In this document: piece after piece, positions 1 through 7,551 of the stretch
Numbering within the stretch: position 1 is the stretch's first letter
Layout of the letters: each line of letters opens with the position of its first letter
DNA from: an uncultured bacterium
GTDB lineage: Bacteria > Verrucomicrobiota > Kiritimatiellia > RFP12 > UBA1067
DNA: 8,873 nucleotides
NCBI GenBank assembly: GCA_902779075.1
Contig: CACZAK010000275.1
Location: 1-8,873, forward strand
Reading direction: 5' to 3'
Program-made: the position numbers and the translations under genes
The notes under the pieces: generated by a model
Told to the model about the DNA's origin: nothing
The model's database searches: none
Seen by the model: only the letters and a program-made list of their open reading frames with translations

Positions 1-3000
1 TCTGCGTGATGTCGAGGTTGCCGGACGACGTGCCGGTGAAATACGTCGTCGCGCTGTTGGAGTGCGTGATCGCCGCGCCGTTCGCGTTGAACGCGCCCGA
101 ATAGGTGACGTTCTGGTTGCCCGTCATCGCGAGCGCGGCGCCGGAGGCGACGTTCACATCGCCCTTGACGGTGTTTGCCCCTCCCTGCGCGTAGAATGTG
201 CCGCCGTTCGACGTGACGCTGATCGGCATCGTGGTGCGGTATGTCGAAGAGTAGAACTGTAGCGATCCGCCATCGATGACGACGCCGCCCGGAACGTCGC
301 ATTGGATCGAATCCGTATAGTACGCGGGCAGAAGTTCCGCACCTGACTTGACGACGATGGATTCCACGTCGATCGGCTGTCCGTATGGGCAGAATATGTT
401 CGTCTTCACCGTGAGCGTCTTGCCGGGACCGTAGATGCCGGGCGTCGCCGTCGCCGAGGTTGGACCCGTATGGACACGCATGTCGATGCGGTCCGTTCCG
501 CCGATGGTCGCGTCGTCCGCGAGTTCCACGCGGCGCAGCAGCGCGTTGTAGTAGCCATGCGAGGTGCGACCGTCAAGAGAGTCGTTCACGATCGCGCCGC
601 GTCCGTCGGGGCCGTCGCCCGCGATGACGAACGTCTTATGCGTTGTGATTTCCGCGCGCGGGGAGTTGTTGCCGTTCAAGATGTCGGTGTAGTTGATGTT
701 GAACTGACCGCCGCCGCCGATCTCCACCTTGCCGCCAGTCGAACCGCTGTCCGTGCCGAGTGCGTTCTGAGAGGCGTTGGGGCCGAGTACGACCTTCTGT
801 CCGTTCGTGATGACGATCGTCTGGTCGCCGAAGCTCGCGCCGTCGAGCGTGACCGTGCCCGTGCCTCCGAGCGTGACCGTGTCGCCGCCCGCGAGCGTGC
901 CGTCGCCCTTGAACGTGTAGTCGTTCGCGCCCGTGAGGGTGATCGGCCCGGCGAACATTTCCCCGCTCACCGTGATGTCGCCGGACGCGGTCTCCGCGCC
1001 GTCGATGAACGCGGGCACGTAGGGGACGAATCCGCCCGTCGTGCCGCCGTCGTAGAGCCAGTTCGCGCTCGTCGTGTTCCAGCCGAGGTCGGCGGCGCTC
1101 GCGGGACGCCACGTCTGCGATGTCACGGAGGACGAAACCGCAATGGTCATCGTCAGCTTCCCGTCAACGACGGCGAACGTGGCGGACGCACCGGCGCCGA
1201 CGGTCGCCGTGGGCGCGAACTGCGAAAGCGACGTGATGCCGCTTCCCGCCTGCATGACCGTGTAGGTGCCGGGCACGAGGGCCGTCGCATCGACGTTGAC
1301 TGCGAGCGGAGAACCGGATGGAAGCGTCACCGCGCCCGTCGTCGCAATCATCGGCTCGGAGGCGGAGGGATTGACGACCGTGACGGACGCCCCTTCCACG
1401 AAATCGAGGTTCTTGCCGCCGCCCACGTTGCCGTCGACGACGTAGCCGCTCTTGTAGATGAACGTGTCGTCTGAACGCGCGGCGGTGGGGTTGCTGCCCA
1501 TCCATTTCGCGGCGAGGTACGCTTCGATGGCTTCGCGGTCGGAATCGGAAAGCGCGGTCTGGAACGCAATCAACTCGGAGAGTTCGCGTCCGGCATGGCG
1601 CTCATAACTACCTGTCGTAGTTCCGGCATTGCGGTCGCAAGTAAGGCGATCTGAAGAGCAGTTCGCCGCAGTGACGGTGGAATACACATGGCGGTCCGAC
1701 GGGACTTTCGTATTGAGATTATCCGCCACCAGCTCGCCGTCGCAGTAGATTTTACCGTTCTTCCAGAGCGCGCTGGAGCTGTTGTAGCAGTACTGTCCGC
1801 TTGCGCCACGATGGAAATGATAAGTGGAATTGTCGCCGAGGAAGAACGCGGGTTGTTCCTGGCGGATCGACATCGCCCAGAACACAGAGCGGATGGTCGT
1901 CATCCGCGTGTACTTGAGGTCGATCCCGCTGTTGCACGCACCCATGCAGTAGGCCGGGACACCGTTCGTGACCATGAGAGTTCCCCAGTCGGGTTCATGT
2001 ACTGGCACGGTGTACGCCGTCGCGTCGCGCTTGTAGGCGGACTTGTCCTTCCACGTCGTGACGAATCCGAAGGTATTGTCCTTGAACTCGAAGTTCGCGG
2101 CATCCGAGGCGTCAAGCCAGATGAGCGCGTTCGCCGCGATGTACGGCTCGATCCACGCGGTCGCGTCGTAGGCGGCGACGCCTGCCGTGACGACGGCGGC
2201 GCCGTCGAGCGAGGTTGCGGCGGCCGTGCCGAACAGCACGCCGTTGTGCGCGGGCCGTGCGGAAATCTTCGACGCGTCGATGGAACCGGCGTTCGTGAAG
2301 AGCGTCGCGGCGGTTCCGGCAGGGAGGTCGGTGACGCCGACCGTTATCGGCGCCGTCACGGAGGATCCGGCGGCGAGCGCAATCGGTGCGCCATTGGCGA
2401 TGGCGAGCGACGGGCCCGCAAACTCGATCGGATACGCGGGCGTGGCGGTGGGCAGCGACACCGTGCCGTCGCCCGTCAGGCGCACGGTCGGGAGGGACGC
2501 GCTTGTCGCGTCCGCAACAATCTCCGGAAGCGGCAGGACCGCCGCGTGGTTGGAAAGCCCCGTCGCCTTGTCCGCTACGAGTTCCAGCTGCGCGGCGGAT
2601 GTCGCCACGGTGAAGCCGTTCGTGTTGGCAAGCGCGATCTTCGCGGGCGAGACGAAGTTCATTGAACCCGTGTAGTAGTAAATGCCGCCGTATGCGCAGG
2701 GCCCGACTTCGACGAACGCATTCGCGCACGTGCCGCTCGCGTTGCCTTCCTCCGCCGTCGCCGCCTCCTGCACGAAGAGGCCGGTCTTCTGACTGGCGGT
2801 GTATGCCTTGAAACCACCCTTGAACTTGACGTGCGCGTTCTCGCAGCAGGCCGCCGTGAGCGTGTAGGCATTGACGACCGCGACCGGCGGCTCGATCTCA
2901 ACAGTGCCGTCGAACACGACGCGGCTGTCGCGGTAGGCGTAGAGGCCGCAGTAGGAGTCGCCCGCGCCGATTACGCGAGAACCGTCGTGGAAGAAGAACT

Positions 3001-4112
3001 TGCCGCCGTCGATGCGCTGACGGTAGGCCTGCGCGTCGAGCGTGCCGTAGAGGTGGAACACCGTTGTCGTCGCGCCTTGGAACGCCTCGTTGATGTTCAT
3101 GCGGAGCGTCGCGCCCGCGTTGACGGTGAGGTTGCCTTTGATGGTGTTCGCGGCGAAGGTGAAGAGTGACGTGCCGTCGGCGACGGTTACGGAACCATTC
3201 GCGTCAATCGTCGTCGTGCCGGCGACGTTAAGGTTTCCGCGCGTCGTGAGCGAACCGCCATCGCGGACAGTGATCGCTCCCTGCCACGTCGCGCCCTCGC
3301 CCGCGTCGATCGTGATGTCGTCCGCGATGGTGAGCGCCTTGCCCCACAGCGGATCGGAAGGCGTGATCGTCGGCGTGTTCGCAGTCGTGAACACGCCGGT
3401 CAGGGTGTTCGTGAGGAACGTGGAGCGGACGAGGTCGTAGAGGCCGAGTTCGCCGTCCGCGTCGCGCTTGGCGGGCACGAGGTCGAGGCGGAGGTTCCCG
3501 GACGAGTCACGCAGCTTGAAGGAATAGAGCGTGTAGGAGCCGTAGTTGCCGTTGCTTGTCGTGGGGAGGCCGTTGTGCGAGCAGAGGAGGCACAGCTCGG
3601 AGTTGGGCGTGTACTCGTCCGCGCCTCCCATCCTCGGTGTTCGCGGCGATGTTCGTGACGACGGCCGTGCGCGCGCCGTAGTCCGCGACGACGAGGTAGT
3701 TTGTGCAGGCGAGGAGCGTCGTCGTGCTCGTGACCTGCACCGTGTCGCGGTCGAAGCGCATCTTGCCGTTGGAGGTGTTCAGCACGAACGCGCTGAACTG
3801 GCGCTCGGTGCCGTTGGTGCGCGAACACCAGAGCTGCTGCGTCGCGTTCACGACGGACGGGCGGAACACCATCTCCGCCTTGTCCGCGCCGTTCGGCACG
3901 AGGCCGGTTCGCACCTGGCAGTTGCCGTTCGCCTTGAGGTACGGCACTTGCGTGTAGCCTGCGGGCAGGCCGTCGCCCAGTGCCGTCACCGCAAGAGCCA
4001 GAACTGCCGGGAGGGTCGCACTAGTCGCAACCTTGCGAACCAGAGCAACAACACGAGCGAAACTAGAAGTTTTCGCCCCCCCCCTACGGGAGTTGCAGAT
4101 AAGTTTTTCCAT
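1..4112 (-). CDS. Giant secreted LamG/beta-helix adhesin-like protein, frameshifted, 3' end beyond window
   Basis: The start is the ATG at 4110-4112, chosen because AAAGAGG lies 8 bases upstream. The frame from 4112 runs about 161 codons to the bases near 3630. The same protein then continues one base out of frame and stays open to base 1, giving about 1370 residues with the C-terminus missing. Residues 1-46 look like a signal peptide with an unusually long basic n-region and a hydrophobic core (LPAVLALAVTAL). Residues 47-230 form a LamG-like module starting GLPAGYTQVPYL and ending SGNLRLDLVPAKRDADGELG followed by LYDLV, a pattern known from many gut-bacterial surface proteins. Residues 231-650 are Gly/Thr/Val-rich beta-helix-like repeats. 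Residues 651-870 are a second LamG-like domain, from NALIWLDASD to ELSELIAFQTALSDSDREAI and AYLAAKW, with six cysteines that could pair. From about 1000 on, repeats of the autotransporter-associated type resume (WNTTSANWLYDG). The likely role is surface adhesion or glycan binding; the ligand is unknown. It may be a pseudogene if the frameshift is real. Confidence 0.82.
3626..3631 (-). other. One-base frameshift in the giant gene (one extra G in a GGG)
   Basis: Upstream of this point the reading frame gives TNIAANTEDG, downstream the next frame gives GGADEYTPNSELCLLC. Removing one G of the GGG at 3627-3629 joins them into a continuous LamG-like domain. Without correction the upstream frame drifts into Arg/His-rich sequence and stops near 3507. 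An ATG at 3629-3631 lies in the downstream frame directly after GAGG, so a separate start there cannot be excluded, but it would begin in the middle of a domain and without a signal peptide. The cause may be a true mutation or a sequencing or assembly error. Confidence 0.82.
4076..4084 (-). repeat. Poly-G run of nine in the start region of the giant gene (contingency-type tract)
   Basis: The plus strand shows nine C, read as nine G in codons 10-13 of the gene starting at 4112. The present length keeps the hydrophobic signal-peptide core and the first LamG-like module in frame. If one G were lost, translation would end at the TGA at 3986-3988. If one were gained, it would end at the TAG at 4063-4065, only a few codons on. 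Runs like this in surface-protein genes of other bacteria change length by slipped-strand mispairing and switch expression on and off. Whether this one varies is inferred. It is also a place where sequencing errors are common. Confidence 0.7.
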
Positions 4113-4120
4113 CGTTTTTT

Positions 4121-4127
4121 CCTCTTT
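4121..4127 (-). promoter_or_regulatory. Ribosome binding site of the giant gene
   Basis: The minus strand reads AAAGAGG, then eight bases (AAAAAACG... region), then ATG at 4112. This decides the start against the in-frame TTG at 4199, which would add 29 residues ahead of the signal peptide and has no comparable site. Confidence 0.65.
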
Positions 4128-4169
4128 GTAACTGTTGAAGATTCCTTCTTGGCAAGTTGAATTGGCATA

Positions 4170-4199
4170 ATGATACCATAATTTCACCACCAAGCGCAA
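4170..4199 (-). promoter_or_regulatory. Possible promoter of the giant gene
   Basis: The minus strand has TTGCGC at 4199-4194 and TATCAT at 4175-4170, 18 bases apart, in an AT-rich stretch within an otherwise GC-rich region. The -35 half matches the general sigma-70 consensus only in TTG, so this is a weak call. A transcript starting a few bases downstream would have a leader of roughly 50 bases before the ATG at 4112. Confidence 0.3.
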
Positions 4200-4216
4200 G
4201 GCGAAATTACGGTCAG

Positions 4217-4304
4217 GGGACGTGAGACGAGGGACGTGAGACGAACAGCTCGTCTCGCGTCTATCGTCTCACGTCTCGGCTCGTCTCACGTCTATCGTCT
4301 CACG
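4217..4304. repeat. Cluster of direct and inverted 12-base repeats between the lyase and the giant gene
   Basis: Two tandem perfect copies of GGGACGTGAGACGA lie at 4217-4230 and 4231-4244. The reverse complement of their core, TCGTCTCACGTC, follows at 4264-4275 and 4281-4292, with a one-mismatch copy at 4250-4261 and a 10-base partial copy at 4295-4304. A 24-base block at 4250-4273 recurs at 4281-4304 with a single mismatch. The opposed copies can fold into several alternative hairpins in RNA. The cluster ends two bases before the lyase stop codon region, so it could act in transcription termination or mRNA protection; no U-run follows. It also resembles dispersed REP-type elements. Function is unknown. 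Confidence 0.75.
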
Positions 4305-4305
4305 C

Positions 4306-7300
4306 CTACTTATATTCAAGCTGAATAAAATCGTAGGATATTTCGCCACTGTTGATTTCAAGTGTAATCTTGTTTTGGCCGGTTTTGAGCAATGCCTTGT
4401 CAAACTCAATCGGGTTAAATATCAATTTGCCGTATGAGTGTGTCCTCATGACCATCGAGTCGTCGGCTGAATAGTCCAGCGTCTTGATCAGAGACCCGTT
4501 GACAGATACCTTAAGTCCGTAGCCGGACGTGTTACGCGAGCTGCAGGTTACAACCGTGAGCACGGGCTGGCCGTCAGGTATTTCGTCCATGTTCCAGACA
4601 ATGCTGAAAGGGAGAGGCGTGGTACGGTAGGTGTCCATCTTTATCTGGGCGTAGTTCCAATCGTACTTGGGCAGGCTTTCCCCGACCTTGAACTCAACGT
4701 CGTTGGGGAACCGTATGGGGTAATAATGAAGCAGTTCCCAGCCGAAGTTTTTCTCGGAATCGTAAAGCCAGGTTCTGTCGGCATCGCCCACGCGCCAGGC
4801 AAGCCTGCCATTTGAATATTCTCTGAACACCAGCGTGCCCACATCGGTGTTGCGGGATTTCTCCACAACAACGTTTTCCTTCGCGACTTCGCCTGGATAG
4901 CCCTCTTTCCATACGGTCACGGTGTAGGTGTCGGCATGGACCTTGTCTATGCTCCAACAGCCGTTCTCGTCCGCACGCGTCCAGTACTGATACGGGCTGT
5001 TGCTCTGATTCCACGTCACGTAGCGCTCGTCTTTCTTGCCTCTCGTCTCGCCCGGCACGTTCACGACAACATAGGCGCCCTTGGGTGACGAGCCGTCGAA
5101 CATTTCAACTTTGCCGCGTAGTGAGCCCCGTTCAAAATAGTGGGCGTCTTCCATCCAGGCATAGGGCCACCGCGCCTGCTCGCAGACAAGCTTGCTCTTG
5201 GCGTCTTCATATTTTGCCATAAGCGTGTCGCCCCTGTTGAAATAGACCAGGATCGGACCGTACACCTTATGGTACCTGCCCTCCGGAATGGGGCGCTCGG
5301 ACCAGGTGAAGTACTCTCCTTCAAACATCCCGTTGTCGTTCTTGAGAAGTTTGCATATCGAATCCTTCGACACCGTCAGAATCCACATGCCCAGCCGGTC
5401 GTTTGCACTGCCGCTTATGGATGAATCCAGCTGATAGGGGTTTCGTTCGTGCTTGGCGTTGAGCTCGCCGTTCTGATTGCGGTAAACCGACTGATAAATG
5501 TCTTTCCTGCCGTACTCCGTGTCGATCGGCCGGGCATCCTCGATTATTCTGCTGTTGAATTGAAGTTTATCGTGCTCGATCTGATATTCCCAGACGTCGG
5601 AACTCTTTCTGAACATAGGCGCACAGTACAAATGCGAACAGGAAGTCGTGCCCTCAGCCTTGTCGACTGTATAATACAAATAGAATCCGCTTTCACCCCT
5701 CGGAATCCTGTACACGACCTCCAAAGTATAGGGGAACCGCTCCGTGGGAGAATATGTATACGCATATTCGGCGTAATCGGCATTTGCAGTTTTCAAGCCA
5801 CGGGTTCTTTTTCCGTCGTGCTCGATTATGCGGCCGAACGCACCAGAATTCCATGTGATGAAGCCGTAGCCTTTCAAGAGGCTGTTTGTGCTGTCGCAGG
5901 TTGTAAGCTTCTTGACTCCGGCCCACGAATTCCTGTCGCCTGCGTCGAACATCAGGCAAATGTTGCCGTTGCTGATCGTCACGACCTTGTTCGACGGAAC
6001 TGCGTCGCCGTATTTGTATTCGACGCCGTCTATGATCGTCACGACATCCTGCGTACTGTCGTTGTAGGGCGTGAGAGCGGATGTTGGCGTCTTGTCCGGC
6101 GTGCCGCCCAGGTCCTTTATGGCAACGCACGCCCTTTCTGCAACATGCGGATTGCCGTGGCCGAGCAGCTTTTGCAGGGCGGGAACGGCTGCTTTCGCCT
6201 TTTCTTCCAACTGAGGGTTCCGGCCCTTTCTGCCCAGGGTGTCAACTGCCCGCAGGACGACTTCCGCATCCGGATTTGAAAGCGCGTTTACAAGAGCGTG
6301 GACAGACGCTTCGTCATCTGTCATTTCAAGTATGTCCTGCGCCTTGTTAAGCAGGTGACGCGTAACTTTCATCGCCTTTGTCTTAAAGGCAAGAGTCCAG
6401 GTGTCTTTTTCGGCAAGGTCCTCTCTGTCCAGCAGATACAATGCACGCAAGGCGTACAAGCGCACATCCTCGTCCTCTTCGGGATTGTTCGCCAGCATGG
6501 CCATATTGCCAGCAGAGAGCAGATTCAGCCGGCCATACACCAATTCCATGTAGGCCTTGTCCGTCTTGCCGATCTGGTATTCCCTTAAGTCAAATATGAT
6601 AAATTCGGACAGCGCCCGTATGGCGCGGATTCGCTCTTCTTTGTCCGTGCTGCTCAGCACGACATCCAGCATCGAGTTGAAGACTCGATACGGAGTGATG
6701 TTCTCAAGCATCATGGTCTCAAGCGCTTCTTCGCGGTAGTAATAGTAGTCCTGGAGCATGGCGTCTATAAAGGTTCGGCCAATGCTCTCCCCTGCCTTGT
6801 TCGAATGCAGGTTATACAAAGTTTTGTCTGTCCCTTTTATCTGTACGCCCAATGCGTAAAACATGATTTGCGCAGCCAGACCTCGTGTCGCCAGCTCGCC
6901 GGTGTGCACGTTCAGGCCTCTGGAGATGTATTTTTCGTTGCCGACCCTTATGTATCCCATGGGATAGCCGCCCTTTGCCACTGCCTCGTCGCCATAGCCG
7001 AGCGCTTCCACGACCATCTTGACGGCGTCTTCTTCCTTGAGGGGGGCTTCAGACCCAAATCGTCCGTCGCCAGGACCACGCTTGAACGCCCTTGAAACGA
7101 CTGCCGCAAATTCCGCTCTTGTAATTGTATTGTCTGGCCTGAACGTGCCATCCGCATAGCCGTTCATGAGGCCAAGATGGCTTAAGGTCAAGGCGGCGAT
7201 TTCCGCAGGGTGTCCGTTGAAATGTCGAGAACCCTTTCTGTCGGGCTTCCCCACCATGTCGGAGAATCGATGGTCCAGAACTTTTGCCGTGGGCTCCCGG

Positions 7301-7458
7301 GCAAGGAGCCCTTCTCCCTTCGAAGTTTGCGCAGAGCGAGAAGCCGGCTTGGGGAACCTCCGAACCTTTTCAAAATCTGCACCGCTGACAACGGTTGCCA
7401 TTCCAATCATCATGGCAAGCGTGCACATGACAGATGCAAGAGTGCAGGGTCGCCTCAT
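4306..7458 (-). CDS. Secreted SLH-HEAT-rhamnogalacturonan lyase (polysaccharide lyase family 4)
   Basis: This enzyme probably cleaves the rhamnogalacturonan I backbone of pectin by beta-elimination at the rhamnose-galacturonic acid bond, outside the cytoplasm. The ATG at 7458 (1050 residues, stop TAG) is preferred over a TTG seven codons upstream because AGGAAGGGGG precedes it. Residues 1-27 are a signal peptide ending VVSGA. Residues 65-125 are an S-layer-homology module (NGYADGTFRPDNTITRAEF), and 139-203 look like a second, diverged one (ELATRGLAAQIMFYAL). Residues 223-452 are helical with HEAT-like units (ASVHALVNALSNPDAEVV, AVPALQKLLG). Residues 472-778 match the PL4 catalytic domain (VVTISNGNICLMFD, GPILVYFNRG, WPYAW). 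Residues 778-881 are the fibronectin III-like domain (RGKVEMFDG, TYTVTVWKEGYPGEV), and 882-1050 the C-terminal carbohydrate-binding-like domain (LAWRVGDADRTWLYD, YPIRFPNDVEFKVG, ending DFIQLEYK). Fungal PL4 uses a Lys and a His; Lys652 (YGRKDIYQ) and His730 (RYHKVYGP) are candidates by position only. G+C is clearly lower than in both neighbours. Confidence 0.88.
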   Translation of the reverse strand: MRRPCTLASVMCTLAMMIGMATVVSGADFEKVRRFPKPASRSAQTSKGEGLLAREPTAKVLDHRFSDMVGKPDRKGSRHFNGHPAEIAALTLSHLGLMNGYADGTFRPDNTITRAEFAAVVSRAFKRGPGDGRFGSEAPLKEEDAVKMVVEALGYGDEAVAKGGYPMGYIRVGNEKYISRGLNVHTGELATRGLAAQIMFYALGVQIKGTDKTLYNLHSNKAGESIGRTFIDAMLQDYYYYREEALETMMLENITPYRVFNSMLDVVLSSTDKEERIRAIRALSEFIIFDLREYQIGKTDKAYMELVYGRLNLLSAGNMAMLANNPEEDEDVRLYALRALYLLDREDLAEKDTWTLAFKTKAMKVTRHLLNKAQDILEMTDDEASVHALVNALSNPDAEVVLRAVDTLGRKGRNPQLEEKAKAAVPALQKLLGHGNPHVAERACVAIKDLGGTPDKTPTSALTPYNDSTQDVVTIIDGVEYKYGDAVPSNKVVTISNGNICLMFDAGDRNSWAGVKKLTTCDSTNSLLKGYGFITWNSGAFGRIIEHDGKRTRGLKTANADYAEYAYTYSPTERFPYTLEVVYRIPRGESGFYLYYTVDKAEGTTSCSHLYCAPMFRKSSDVWEYQIEHDKLQFNSRIIEDARPIDTEYGRKDIYQSVYRNQNGELNAKHERNPYQLDSSISGSANDRLGMWILTVSKDSICKLLKNDNGMFEGEYFTWSERPIPEGRYHKVYGPILVYFNRGDTLMAKYEDAKSKLVCEQARWPYAWMEDAHYFERGSLRGKVEMFDGSSPKGAYVVVNVPGETRGKKDERYVTWNQSNSPYQYWTRADENGCWSIDKVHADTYTVTVWKEGYPGEVAKENVVVEKSRNTDVGTLVFREYSNGRLAWRVGDADRTWLYDSEKNFGWELLHYYPIRFPNDVEFKVGESLPKYDWNYAQIKMDTYRTTPLPFSIVWNMDEIPDGQPVLTVVTCSSRNTSGYGLKVSVNGSLIKTLDYSADDSMVMRTHSYGKLIFNPIEFDKALLKTGQNKITLEINSGEISYDFIQLEYK

Positions 7459-7464
7459 TTTTTG

Positions 7465-7474
7465 CCCCCTTCCT
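7465..7474 (-). promoter_or_regulatory. Ribosome binding site of the lyase gene
   Basis: The minus strand reads AGGAAGGGGG followed by CAAAAA and ATG at 7458. The TTG at 7479 lies upstream of this site and would add seven polar and basic residues (MAGRGQK) in front of an already complete signal peptide. The ATG is therefore the better start. Confidence 0.65.
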
Positions 7475-7517
7475 GCCAATTTGCAAATCCTATTTCTCGA
7501 TCAGGCGCCAGCTACGA

Positions 7518-7548
7518 GTGGCAAAACCGGTCAGACCGGTTTTGCCAC
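7518..7548. terminator. Perfect 31-base inverted repeat, probable terminator or hairpin after the upstream gene
   Basis: The arms GTGGCAAAACCGGTC (7518-7532) and its exact reverse complement (7534-7548) flank a single A, giving a 15-pair stem before loop relaxation. It begins three bases past the stop codon of the gene at 7552-8873, and lies upstream of the lyase ATG. In the minus-strand transcript no U-run follows the stem, so it is not a classical intrinsic terminator. A factor-assisted terminator, an mRNA-stabilising hairpin or a protein-binding palindrome are the alternatives. Confidence 0.6.
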
Positions 7549-7551
7549 ACC

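Noticed and set aside
470..2665. Long plus-strand open frames (334 codons at 470-1474 and 325 codons at 1688-2665)
   Set aside because: They lie antisense to the continuous minus-strand giant gene, are extremely Arg/Ala/Val-rich, show no recognisable domain, and are the expected mirror of GC-rich codon periodicity.
3626..3631. Programmed ribosomal frameshifting to join the two parts of the giant gene
   Set aside because: Joining needs a +1 shift, but there is no slippery heptamer, no stop codon at the shift point and no evident stimulatory structure; a mutation or sequencing error is simpler.
3986..4168. Small minus-strand open frame of 60 codons with a hydrophobic stretch
   Set aside because: It overlaps the signal-peptide region of the giant gene in another frame and uses no credible ribosome binding site; it only shows where translation would go after loss of one G in the G run.
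4217..4304. CRISPR array
   Set aside because: The units are only 10-14 bases, occur in both orientations, and have no spacers of regular size; no cas gene is present.
5449..6279. Plus-strand open frame of 276 codons inside the lyase gene
   Set aside because: It is antisense to the well-supported PL4 catalytic region, with no ribosome binding site or domain that I recognise.
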